A stretch of 64,000 nt of DNA, taken from the NCBI GenBank assembly GCA_035286125.1, contig JAYKIS010000001.1, positions 1 through 64,000 of the forward strand, in the 5' to 3' direction. Below the pieces are notes generated by a model, which saw only the letters and a program-made list of their open reading frames with translations, did not search any database and was not told where the DNA came from. Positions 18,826 to 27,077 of the stretch are shown piece by piece (positions within the stretch are counted from its first letter, which is position 1; each line of letters begins with the position of its first letter). The DNA comes from VGJW01 sp035286125 (lineage in GTDB: Bacteria; Cyanobacteriota; Sericytochromatia; S15B-MN24; VGJW01). The position numbers and the translations under genes were made by a program.

Positions 18826-19721
18826 GACCGTTCCTCGCGACCGACCGGCATGGTCCGGTTGGCGACGTGCGCACCGCCTTGTGCGGACACCGCGAGGATG
18901 CCCAGATCCCAGGCATCTGGGAAATCAGCAAGGACGCGCCGGCAGGCCGATTCAGGATCCACGCCGGCTGCGAGGCCCTCGTAGACCGAGCGCGCCACCA
19001 TGCGCCGCGTGATCTCCTCACCGATTCCCGTGGCCACCACGCCGCCGTGGGGTCCCGCAAAGAAGCCACACCCGACGAGCGGGGCGTCCCCAATCCGGCC
19101 CCGCAGCATCGGCGCCGCTCCCCCGGTCGAGGTCGCGACCGCGAAATGCCCGTGCCTGTCGCGGACGACGGCACCTACCGTGTCGCACGCGCCTGCCGCA
19201 AGTTCGGGATCCGTGAGGAAATTCCAATCCCGGCGCCAGTCCTGATCCGCCCATTGGGGCATGTCGGTGAAATCGCCCTCCGCCAGTTCGCGCATGATCT
19301 GCCGGTGCAGCTCACGCGCCCGCAGGCCCGGTTGATGACGATACTCGGGGAAGCCCCGCTTGCGGGCAAACGCGATCGCTCCCTCCCCGGCCAGCATGCA
19401 GTGAGGCGTCGACAGCACCTCACGTGCCAGCAGGATCGGATGCTCGATGTCCCGGATACCCGCGACGGCGGCGAGGTGACCGGCATCATCCATCAGCGCG
19501 GCATCCATCTCCATCGACACGCCATCCATGCGCAGGACCGAACCCTTGCCCGCGTTGAAGCGACCATCGCCTTCCAGCAGGTTGACCGCGGCAATGGCCG
19601 CCTCGAGGGCCGTCTGCCCCGCGTCAAGGACCTGCATCGCAGCGTGGGCCGCGGCATCGCAGCCGTCCGCCCACTCCATCCGGGCGCTGGCCCCCCCGTG
19701 CGTCAGCACGATCGCATTCAT
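18822..19721 (-). CDS. Isoaspartyl peptidase / type 2 asparaginase (Ntn hydrolase)
   Basis: 299 residues, typical for a plant-type asparaginase precursor. Motifs: LTHGGA at the N terminus, FNAGKGSVL, EMDAALM, and the autocleavage site ACD-TVGAVVRD with the nucleophile Thr181, followed by TSTGG and IGDAPLVGCG. It would self-process into alpha and beta chains and hydrolyse isoaspartyl dipeptides or L-asparagine. Linked by ATGA overlaps to the HEAT gene upstream and aroE downstream. Confidence 0.93.
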   Translation of the reverse strand: MNAIVLTHGGASARMEWADGCDAAAHAAMQVLDAGQTALEAAIAAVNLLEGDGRFNAGKGSVLRMDGVSMEMDAALMDDAGHLAAVAGIRDIEHPILLAREVLSTPHCMLAGEGAIAFARKRGFPEYRHQPGLRARELHRQIMRELAEGDFTDMPQWADQDWRRDWNFLTDPELAAGACDTVGAVVRDRHGHFAVATSTGGAAPMLRGRIGDAPLVGCGFFAGPHGGVVATGIGEEITRRMVARSVYEGLAAGVDPESACRRVLADFPDAWDLGILAVSAQGGAHVANRTMPVGREERS

Positions 19722-20533
19722 GAGACCTCCTCGACTGCCGGATCCGAGGCCCGGACAACGCGTTCGGCACGCTGCCGCACCGCCGGATCGGGATGCTCGA
19801 GCAGATGCCTGAGGTAGGGCAAGGCGGCACCGCCGCGCGCCACCAAGGCACGGACGACGACCTCGGCGATACGGGGATCATCCTCCTCGAGGCCCTTGGC
19901 CATGATGATGAGTGCACGGGGATCGTCAGGCACCTGCAACAGGTCGACGACCAGGTCGCGCACGGGATCGTCGGCCCGGCGGAGCACCTCGATGAGGGGT
20001 GCGACGGCCATGTAGCCCAGCAGTTTCACGCGTTCGGGCAAGCGTGCCCGGACATCGTCGCCGGAGATGGCCACCTGGACCAGCAGGCCGAGGGCGGCCG
20101 GCGCCTGACTCGCGAAGAGGGCTTCCAGCGCACGACCACGCAACGGGTCATTCGCCTGGACAAGGCGCGCCATGGCCTTGAGGGCCTGGGGACCACCCTG
20201 TCGCCCCAAGGCCTTGAGGGCTGCCAGACGCCAAGCCTTCCTGTCGTGCTCGAGGTAAGGCAGAAGCGGCGCAGCGTCCGGCGGATCAAGCCGACCGAGA
20301 ACCTCGAGCACACGCACGCCCAGCCTGCCGTCTCGGGTCCGGGCCAACAGCCTCAGCAAGCCCGGACGCGCCGGGGCACCCAGCTTCCGCAAGACGCGAC
20401 GCACCATGCGTCCATGCACGGGATGCCTGAGCCAACGGCCCATGGCGCCCGACGCAGCAGGGCCCAGCCTGATGAGACTGCCCGCACCCTGGCGCAGCGC
20501 CCACCAGACCCGCAAGGAGATCCATGGGCCCAT
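19718..20533 (-). CDS. HEAT-repeat protein
   Basis: 271 residues, almost entirely helical, with about six HEAT/PBS-lyase-type repeats (for example RVLEVLGRLDPPDAAPLLPYL, then AALKALGRQGGPQALKAM). Such solenoids act as protein-binding scaffolds; partners cannot be inferred. A hydrophobic first helix may only be the solenoid cap. It is the first gene of the long leftward train and overlaps the isoaspartyl peptidase gene by ATGA. Confidence 0.8.
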   Translation of the reverse strand: MGPWISLRVWWALRQGAGSLIRLGPAASGAMGRWLRHPVHGRMVRRVLRKLGAPARPGLLRLLARTRDGRLGVRVLEVLGRLDPPDAAPLLPYLEHDRKAWRLAALKALGRQGGPQALKAMARLVQANDPLRGRALEALFASQAPAALGLLVQVAISGDDVRARLPERVKLLGYMAVAPLIEVLRRADDPVRDLVVDLLQVPDDPRALIIMAKGLEEDDPRIAEVVVRALVARGGAALPYLRHLLEHPDPAVRQRAERVVRASDPAVEEVS

Positions 20534-20798
20534 GGGTCCAGTTTAACCCGGCCATCCCCGGGATGCCGCCAAGGATTGGCAGGGTTACGCGCTTCCGGGG
20601 CATCAAGCTGCCGGGCCTACGTGTTTCCGAGTGTCTCGGCCGTCATTTCATCAAGGCCGGAAGCCAGCTTTCGGATGCCCCTCGGGAGGCCTGTTGTCAT
20701 CCTCGAAGGCAGGAAACGAATGCCGACGCTCGGTATCCGTAGAGACCGGGACTGGGACTCCGGAACGCGCTGGTTGGTTCGTTGCTTCAATTGGGAAC

Positions 20799-21443
20799 AT
20801 GCTCACCATGATATCAACTACGCGAAAGCACATGGCTTGGATAATGTGCTTCCTGTCGACCGTCTGCATCGGCTCTTCTGGCACCGGATGTACCGCGGGT
20901 GGCGGGAGCCATCACGGGTTCGTACCACCCGCCATCGGCCCCGACGCTGCCGTTGGCGAACGCCGGATCCTGACGGTCCGCCCGCGCACGCTTCTGGCCC
21001 CGCCAAGACGAAGGCTGCCCACACCCACGCCCTTGGTTCCCCGGAGAACTCCGTCGCCAGTGCCCGCGCCCACGCCGTCGCCATCACCCACGCCCTTCCT
21101 CTTCACCGTCCTGGGGCGACCGACACCTTCGCTGAACCGAGCGAGTTGGCAGGATACCGGCCTCGATATCCCGAATGGCGCATCCGTGACACTTACGGCA
21201 TCAGGATTGATTGCCCACGGGGGAGGTTCCATCGGTCCTGCCGGCGTCAATAGCACTTGGGGCGATACTCTCGTGCCATCGCTTCGGGCATTGGCCCTGA
21301 TCGGCAAGATCGGCAGAAACGGGACGCCTTTCCTCGTCGGATCCAGGTTGGTGCTGTCCGGTTCAGGACAACGACTGTTCCTCGCCATCAACGACTCGTG
21401 GGTCAACGACAATTCAGGATCCTGGAGCATCCAGATCCAGTGA
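20799..21443 (+). CDS. Lipoprotein with Pro/Thr linker and LecA (PA-IL)-like domain
   Basis: 214 residues. A hydrophobic signal segment ends at a Cys near residue 31 (GSSGTGC), then a Pro/Thr/Ser-rich linker (about 65-115), then a C-terminal beta-sandwich. The last 100 residues show ASVTLTASGLI, LIGKIGRNGTPFLVG and AINDSWVNDNSGSW. This parallels the Pseudomonas galactose lectin LecA family, where NDxxxxxNNSGSF carries calcium and sugar ligands. It probably displays a sugar- or calcium-binding domain on the cell surface. The start is uncertain (ATG 20799 or ATG 20808). Not in an operon; about 265 bases upstream hold nothing recognisable. Confidence 0.65.
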   Translation: MLTMISTTRKHMAWIMCFLSTVCIGSSGTGCTAGGGSHHGFVPPAIGPDAAVGERRILTVRPRTLLAPPRRRLPTPTPLVPRRTPSPVPAPTPSPSPTPFLFTVLGRPTPSLNRASWQDTGLDIPNGASVTLTASGLIAHGGGSIGPAGVNSTWGDTLVPSLRALALIGKIGRNGTPFLVGSRLVLSGSGQRLFLAINDSWVNDNSGSWSIQIQ

Positions 21444-21482
21444 ATCCCGGCAGCGAGACACGCCGGCAGACCAGACGCCGGC

Positions 21483-22679
21483 CTACGCCAACTGGCGCGT
21501 CTCGGGTCCCCTGAAAAGACCGGCAACCTTGTCCCGCATCCGGGGCCAGGCCTCCCGGGCAAAGGACCACGCCGTAAGGCCCACCTGACCCGCGCTGGCC
21601 GCGATGTAGGCCCCCCGCAGGAACAGGCTCTGCGGCAGGAGGTACAACGTGAGCTTGAGAGCGCCGAGAGCAACCAGCAAGCCCTGGCGGACCCGATCAC
21701 CCGTCGTAGCCTTGGCATCCTTGGCCAGCTTGACCATGTGGACGCTGTCCGCGATGAACATGCCGACGTCCGCCACCGGCAACAACACCTTCATCACCCG
21801 ACCGAAGGCGCCCGCGACGCGACCGAGCAGCGAGCCACCGACCGAGGTACCGGCCTGTGCGCCGTGCATGGCACCGTGAATCGTCTCCAGACCGGTACGG
21901 ATACCGTTTCCTGCGATGATGACGCCGGCGGCACCACGCGTGGTATCCGCCACTGCGTTGGCCTTGTCCATGTTGCTCGATGCAGGATTGTCGAGAACCT
22001 CCATCATCCGGCCACCTGCGGCCACCGTTCCCTTGACCAGTCCGGGCAGCGTCACCACCCCGAGGCCGACACCCGCGACCGAACCGGCGACGGCGACGGT
22101 GCGCGTCAGAGGTGCCAGCGTTTCGTTCGTGCGACCCAGGAGCTGCATCAGGGGCCGCGCAGGCTGGGTCAGCTTGCCGTAGACAGGGCTGGCCGAGAGA
22201 TAGGCCCGGTCAGCGGCACTCATCGACGTAAGCAGCTTGCTCTGCTGGTCGACGAAGGTCGCGGCGCTCTGCGTCGCCTTGGCCGAGGCCAGAATCCGCA
22301 TCGAGGTGGTCGCATGCGGGTCCAGCAAGACCCGCTGGAGTTCGTTGAAGTCTCGGATGGCGGCTTCGTGCGAGCGCGCCAGACCCGCGACGGAGCTGGC
22401 CACGTCGGCGGTCCTGGAGACCTTGCCCAGGACGGGGTGCTCGCCGGGTTGGCTCGTCCCCTTGGGTTCCGCCCCGACCACCACGCCGCCACCGGCGCGG
22501 ACCCGAGCCTCGCGCTGCAATTCCTTGAGGGCGCGGGCCGTATCGGCCAGCCCAACGGCCGTATCACCGAGCGTGCCCAGCAGGGGCTGTTCCGCATCGG
22601 TAGCCAGCCGGCCGATGACTTCTTCCGTCCGGGTCGGCAGAACGCCGATCCGGGACTTTCGAGTCACCGCTCCAGACAT
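21483..22679 (-). CDS. Unrecognised hydrophobic, Gly/Ala-rich protein
   Basis: 398 residues, no signal peptide. Residues 1-180 are polar and helical. From about 190 on there are several long hydrophobic helices (AVAGSVAGVGLGVVTLPGLV; GRVMKVLLPVADVGMFIADS; GLLVALGALKLTLYLLPQS) separated by charged stretches. This could be an oligomeric membrane-inserting protein or a toxin-translocation-like domain, but nothing identifies it. GGGGCGGGGATC precedes the ATG. It stands alone between purQ and the LecA-like gene. Confidence 0.6.
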   Translation of the reverse strand: MSGAVTRKSRIGVLPTRTEEVIGRLATDAEQPLLGTLGDTAVGLADTARALKELQREARVRAGGGVVVGAEPKGTSQPGEHPVLGKVSRTADVASSVAGLARSHEAAIRDFNELQRVLLDPHATTSMRILASAKATQSAATFVDQQSKLLTSMSAADRAYLSASPVYGKLTQPARPLMQLLGRTNETLAPLTRTVAVAGSVAGVGLGVVTLPGLVKGTVAAGGRMMEVLDNPASSNMDKANAVADTTRGAAGVIIAGNGIRTGLETIHGAMHGAQAGTSVGGSLLGRVAGAFGRVMKVLLPVADVGMFIADSVHMVKLAKDAKATTGDRVRQGLLVALGALKLTLYLLPQSLFLRGAYIAASAGQVGLTAWSFAREAWPRMRDKVAGLFRGPETRQLA

Positions 22680-22761
22680 GATCCCCGCCCCCCTGTCCTG
22701 ATTGTCCGGAGGGCAGGCGCTTCACTTGACCAAGGTCAGCCTAAGCTTTGGAAAAGCCGCG

Positions 22762-23646
22762 TCAACGAGCGGCGGCCTGGAGGGTCCGCGCCTCGGTCTC
22801 GGCCGAGATGCTCAGGCCGAAATCCTCGCAAGCCTGGCGCACTACGTTGTGGAAAAGCAGCATGCCCTCGCCCTCGACGGGCAGGGTCCGGACGCCCTGC
22901 TGGAAAAGGCGGACCTTCTTGGCCGTCCAGTTCGGATGATTGTTGAAGAACAGGTGCGCTTCCGGGTGGGGCATCAGGCCGAAGATCCGGCCAGTCTCGT
23001 CGCACAGGCCGGCAATGCCTGCCTCGGAGCCCGTCGGATTGTCGGGATGCTGCTGCGTGGGTTCTCCGTGGGCATCGGCAAATTGCAAGGGGATGTAGCC
23101 ATTGGCCAGGACACGCTGGCGGACATCGTCGCCCAGCACGATGCGGCCTTCAGCCGTACGGCAGGGCAAGGTCAACTCGGTGAGTCCACGCGTGTAGACG
23201 CAGGGAGAATCTGCATTGACGGCAAGGCGCACCCAGCGGTCCTCGAACTGTCCGGAGGGATTGGCCTCGACCGCGACCTCGGGTTCTCCGACACGGCCTT
23301 CGACCATGGGCAGCAGGCCCAGCTTGACCATCACCTGGAAGCCATTGCCGATGCCCCAGATGAAGCGCTTGTCCTCGACGAAGCGGCTGAGACGAGACCA
23401 GAAGCCCTTGGTGACCTTCAGCTTGTCTGCCAGCGCACGGCCGGCAGGCAGGTGATCCCCGAAGGAGAAGCCACCCGGGAAGTTGAGGATGTGAAAGTCC
23501 TCGAGCGCGAGATCTCCCTCGAGAATGTCCGAGAGATGGGCGACCGTGACGCGGGCTCCGGCCAGCTTGTAGCCATGGGCCATCTCCTGCTCGGAATTGA
23601 TGCCGTAGCCGGTAAGGACCAGCGCACGAACCCTTTTGTCGGTCAT
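22762..23646 (-). CDS. PurQ-like glutamine amidotransferase lacking the catalytic cysteine
   Basis: 294 residues, matching the long PurQ type (FGAM synthase glutaminase subunit), with TGYGINSEQEMAHGYKLAGA, ILNFPGGFSFGDHL and MPHPEAHLF. Normal PurQ has G(I/V)CNGFQ; here it reads GIGNGFQ, with Gly100 replacing the nucleophile (codon GGC). The N-terminal conserved Cys (N-C-E) is also replaced, by Ser18. The triad His227 and Glu229 remain. It therefore looks like a pseudo-glutaminase that would rely on free ammonia or act as a structural subunit. Not frameshifted and full length. It follows guaA-guaB in the same direction, 63 bases after guaB. Confidence 0.85.
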   Translation of the reverse strand: MTDKRVRALVLTGYGINSEQEMAHGYKLAGARVTVAHLSDILEGDLALEDFHILNFPGGFSFGDHLPAGRALADKLKVTKGFWSRLSRFVEDKRFIWGIGNGFQVMVKLGLLPMVEGRVGEPEVAVEANPSGQFEDRWVRLAVNADSPCVYTRGLTELTLPCRTAEGRIVLGDDVRQRVLANGYIPLQFADAHGEPTQQHPDNPTGSEAGIAGLCDETGRIFGLMPHPEAHLFFNNHPNWTAKKVRLFQQGVRTLPVEGEGMLLFHNVVRQACEDFGLSISAETEARTLQAAAR

Positions 23647-23709
23647 CCAGGAGGCTCCAAGCGGATCAAAGGACCATCAGGCCCTCCCATGATACAGGCG
23701 GAGCCCGTT

Positions 23710-24825
23710 TCAGGCGAATGAAAGCGGCTCGATGTCGTGGACGTGGCCTTCCTGGACGGCCGCCGCCGTAATCCGCAGGAAACGGGCCCCTTGCTGCAAT
23801 TCGGCGATGCTCCGGAAGCCGGTGTAGCCCATGCCCTTGCGCAGCCCCCCCACGATACGATGGAGAATCTCGGCCGCCGTGCCCTCGAGCGGGACCAGGC
23901 CCTCGACGCCCTCCGGGACGGGTGGGCCTGCTTCCGGGGCCTGGCGACCATAGCGATCGTTGCCCTCCTGTTGCAAGGCACCGAGGGAACCCATGCCGCG
24001 GTAGCGCTTCCACATCCGTCCGGATCGCTCCAGCGTCGGGGCCGCGCTCTCCGCGGCACGCGCGAGAAGACCACCCAGCATCACGATGTCGGCGCCCGCA
24101 CCGATGGCCTTGGTCAGATCACCCGGATGGCGGATACCCCCGTCGGCAACGACCGGCACGCCATGCCGCCGGGCCTCGGAGACCACGGCGCGAATGGCGG
24201 TCATCTGAGGCACGCCGACGCCTGCGACGATCCGGGTCGTGCAGATGGACCCCGGACCGATGCCGACCTTGAGTCCGGAAGCCCCTTCCTCAATCAGGAG
24301 TCGGGCCGCCTCGGCCGTGGCGATATTGCCCACCAGCACCTCGGTGTCCGGCGCAAGCCGGCGCAGGGTGCGCAAGGCCTCGACGACATTGCGCGAGTGC
24401 CCGTGCGCCGTATCGATGACAAGCAAGTCGCACCCGGCCTCGATCAGGCCGGAGGCACGCTCCCATACATCGCCCGCACCGACGGCCGCCGCCACGAGCG
24501 GACGTCCCGAACCGTCAAGGCTGGGCCGGCCGCCCTCAGGCAGGGTCGCAGCCTTGACCCGGGCTACCTCTTCAGCCTGGCGTCCCGCAGGCATGTTGCG
24601 ATGGATGACACCAAGACCACCCGCCAAGGCCATCGCCAGCGCCATGGGCGCCTCGGTCACCGTGTCCATGGCTGCACTCAGAACCGGAACAGAGAGCCGC
24701 AGGCCCCGCGTGACCCGACTCGACAGGTCGACCTCGTGGGGCAGGAAGTCCGCGTAGCCGGGGACCAGCAGCACGTCATCGAAGGTCAGGCCCTCGTCCA
24801 GTGCAGCAGCGTCGAGCGTCTTCAT
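23710..24825 (-). CDS. guaB: IMP dehydrogenase without CBS domains
   Basis: 371 residues versus about 485 in the usual enzyme. The TIM barrel is complete: LTFDDVLLVPGYADFLP, LSAAMDTVTE, the IMP-binding loop GPGSICTTR with the catalytic Cys, and VADGGIRHPGDLTKA. The two CBS domains that normally sit after VARVK are absent and replaced by a 25-residue stretch. It makes XMP, the substrate of GuaA encoded just upstream. ATG 24825 is preferred to an in-frame start 15 bases upstream because GGGAG sits 8 bases before it; the guaA stop lies within this leader. Confidence 0.93.
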   Translation of the reverse strand: MKTLDAAALDEGLTFDDVLLVPGYADFLPHEVDLSSRVTRGLRLSVPVLSAAMDTVTEAPMALAMALAGGLGVIHRNMPAGRQAEEVARVKAATLPEGGRPSLDGSGRPLVAAAVGAGDVWERASGLIEAGCDLLVIDTAHGHSRNVVEALRTLRRLAPDTEVLVGNIATAEAARLLIEEGASGLKVGIGPGSICTTRIVAGVGVPQMTAIRAVVSEARRHGVPVVADGGIRHPGDLTKAIGAGADIVMLGGLLARAAESAAPTLERSGRMWKRYRGMGSLGALQQEGNDRYGRQAPEAGPPVPEGVEGLVPLEGTAAEILHRIVGGLRKGMGYTGFRSIAELQQGARFLRITAAAVQEGHVHDIEPLSFA

Positions 24826-24830
24826 CGCGA

Positions 24831-26387
24831 TCACTCCCACTCGATGGTCGCGGGCGGCTTGGGCGACAGGTCATACACCACGCGGCCGACACCCCGGACC
24901 TCTTCGACCATCCGGCCCGAGATGCGCAACAGGGCATCCCACGCAAAGGCGTGGACCTGCGCCGTCATGCCGTCCTGGCTGTCAACCGCACGCAGGGCCA
25001 CGACATGGTCATAGCTGCGGCCATCGCCGACGACACCGACGGACCGAATCGGCAGCAGGACGGGAAAGGCCTGCCAGACCTTGTCGTAGAGGCCCTCGCG
25101 TCGCAGTTGGTCGGTAAAGACCGCATCGACCTCGCGCAGCAGGTCCAGGCGCTCCGCCGTGACTTCCCCGAGGATGCGGATGGCAAGGCCCGGACCCGGG
25201 AAAGGGTGACGATCCACGAGGTGTTCCGGCAAGCCCAGGACGCGACCCAGGTCCCGGACCTCGTCCTTGAAAAGGTCCTGATTGGGCTCGACGAGCAGGC
25301 CTGCCGCACGCTTTGCCGCCACAAGCGGAGAACCGACGTTGTGGTGGGTCTTGATGGTCACGGCAGCGCCAGCGGTACCGTGTCCGGACTCGATGAGATC
25401 CGTGTGCAGGGTGCCTTGGGCGAGGTAGACCCGCCTGTCTCCCAGACCCAGATCGCGGACCGACTCTTCCTGGATCCGGATGAAGAGATCCCCGATGCGA
25501 TGGCGTTTGACCTCGGGGTCCGTGACATCGGCGAGCGCCTCGAGGAAACGATCCTGAGCCTCGACCAGATGAAGGCGCTGCAGCCCGGCCGCTGCAAGGG
25601 CCTGCATGACCTCGGCACTCTCGTCCTTGCGCATCAGGCCGCTGTCCACATGCACGGCCACGACCTGTTCGGCCGGCAGGGCACGAGCCAGCAGGGCGGC
25701 GACCACCGTGGAATCCACGCCGCCGGACACGAGGACCAGCACGGGATCCTCCCCGACTTGCGCTCGGATGGCCTCGAGTCTGGCAGGCAACTGATCCCGG
25801 ACATTCCAGTCAGGACTAAGGCCGGCCACACCGAACAGGAAGTTGCCGAGCAACTTGAGCCCGGACGGTGTATGCGTCACCTCCGGATGAAACTGTACGG
25901 CGGTCCGCCGGCCATCCTCGCGCGCGGCAGCAGCCAGCAACCCGGCTGACGTCCGCGCCAGGGCACGCCAGTTGCCGGGCAACACGGCCACATGATCACC
26001 GTGGCTCATCCAGACCGGCTCTTCGGGGGCCATGTCGGCCAAAAGGCCGTCATGCTCCTCGCACCGGATCACGGCAGGGCCGTATTCGCGCCGATCACCC
26101 GGCTCGACCGAGCCGCCCTCCGTCTGGGCCAGAAGCTGCATGCCGTAGCAGATCCCGAGCATCGGCTTGTCGAGATCGAGCACGCCCGGAGCGGGTCGCA
26201 AGCTGTCGGGCCGGTGCACACTGTCGGGCCCCCCCGACAGGATGATGGCACCCGTTTCCGGGCCAGCCAGCCTTTCGACAGGCGCGTCATGGGGCAGGAT
26301 GACGCTGCGAACGCCCAACTCGCGCACCCGCCTCGCGATCAGGCGCGTGTACTGGGAACCGAAGTCGAGGATGGCAACGGTGGACAT
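24831..26387 (-). CDS. guaA: GMP synthase (glutamine-hydrolysing)
   Basis: 518 residues, full length. The class I amidotransferase domain has GICYGMQLLA with the nucleophile Cys, and HPEVTHT completing the triad. The ATP pyrophosphatase domain has SGGVDSTVV. The dimerisation domain ends in the usual IEWE. It aminates XMP to GMP and is coupled with guaB, 5 bases away. In contrast with the neighbouring PurQ homologue, its glutaminase site is intact. Confidence 0.97.
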   Translation of the reverse strand: MSTVAILDFGSQYTRLIARRVRELGVRSVILPHDAPVERLAGPETGAIILSGGPDSVHRPDSLRPAPGVLDLDKPMLGICYGMQLLAQTEGGSVEPGDRREYGPAVIRCEEHDGLLADMAPEEPVWMSHGDHVAVLPGNWRALARTSAGLLAAAAREDGRRTAVQFHPEVTHTPSGLKLLGNFLFGVAGLSPDWNVRDQLPARLEAIRAQVGEDPVLVLVSGGVDSTVVAALLARALPAEQVVAVHVDSGLMRKDESAEVMQALAAAGLQRLHLVEAQDRFLEALADVTDPEVKRHRIGDLFIRIQEESVRDLGLGDRRVYLAQGTLHTDLIESGHGTAGAAVTIKTHHNVGSPLVAAKRAAGLLVEPNQDLFKDEVRDLGRVLGLPEHLVDRHPFPGPGLAIRILGEVTAERLDLLREVDAVFTDQLRREGLYDKVWQAFPVLLPIRSVGVVGDGRSYDHVVALRAVDSQDGMTAQVHAFAWDALLRISGRMVEEVRGVGRVVYDLSPKPPATIEWE

Positions 26388-26414
26388 GAGGTCCCGCAGG
26401 ATACCCCATTCCGG

Positions 26415-26972
26415 CTACAGGCTGCGACGTCCGCCATAGGTGTCCGAGGACTGCCGCTCGATCCGGGTGAAGACCAGCACATGGATTTCGCTCGTACCTG
26501 CCTGTCGCAGGGCCTGCGTGGCCAGGTTGAGCGTCGTGCCGGAACAGATGATGCCGTCCACCAGAAGGACCTTGCGTCCCTTGACGGCGTCGGGTGCCGT
26601 CACTTGCAAGGAACCCCGTACCGTCTCCTGCTCGGGATCGCCGTACTCCGAAATCAGGCCTTGGCGATTCAGGATGCCCACGGCCCTCGGGATACCCGTC
26701 AGTTGACTGAGCCAGTCGACCAGCAGGTGCGTCGGGTCATAATCGACGCTGAATCCGGTCGAAGGTACCGGGACCAGCAGGTCCGGCTGCCGCAGCGACG
26801 GTGTCTCCTGCAAGGCGCTCTGGGCCCATCGGGCCAACGCATCCACCAGGTACCACTGCTTGCGGTACTGATAGCGGTAGATGGCCTCACCCAGCAAGGT
26901 ACGACCGCCTTCGGGTCGATTGTAATGGTGGATCGCATAGCCCAGGTCCCAACCGCCCGACAACGTGATCAT
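26415..26972 (-). CDS. Phosphoribosyltransferase-like (ComF-type) protein
   Basis: 185 residues. The PRPP loop is clear: VLLVDGIICSGTTLN, with ExD-type acidic context softened to VDG. The N-terminal half (YAIHHYNRPEGGRTLLGEAIYRYQY, LVPVPSTGF) resembles ComF-like proteins without a zinc finger. Precise substrate is unknown; the purine neighbours are suggestive but not evidence. Start ATG 26972 has GGAGGAACC immediately before it. It lies 27 bases upstream of guaA in the same direction. Confidence 0.75.
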   Translation of the reverse strand: MITLSGGWDLGYAIHHYNRPEGGRTLLGEAIYRYQYRKQWYLVDALARWAQSALQETPSLRQPDLLVPVPSTGFSVDYDPTHLLVDWLSQLTGIPRAVGILNRQGLISEYGDPEQETVRGSLQVTAPDAVKGRKVLLVDGIICSGTTLNLATQALRQAGTSEIHVLVFTRIERQSSDTYGGRRSL

Positions 26973-27077
26973 GGTTCCTCCACCCTCGCGCGGCGGACGC
27001 TCTGGCCATCGCCTCCCCACCATGGAATGGCGCCCCGTCCGACGCCATGGTTCGTCCGGACGGAAGAATTGCTGCCT

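Noticed and set aside
22762..23646. PurQ-like gene as a frameshifted pseudogene
   Set aside because: It is full length and all other motifs are intact; the change is a single codon difference at each cysteine.
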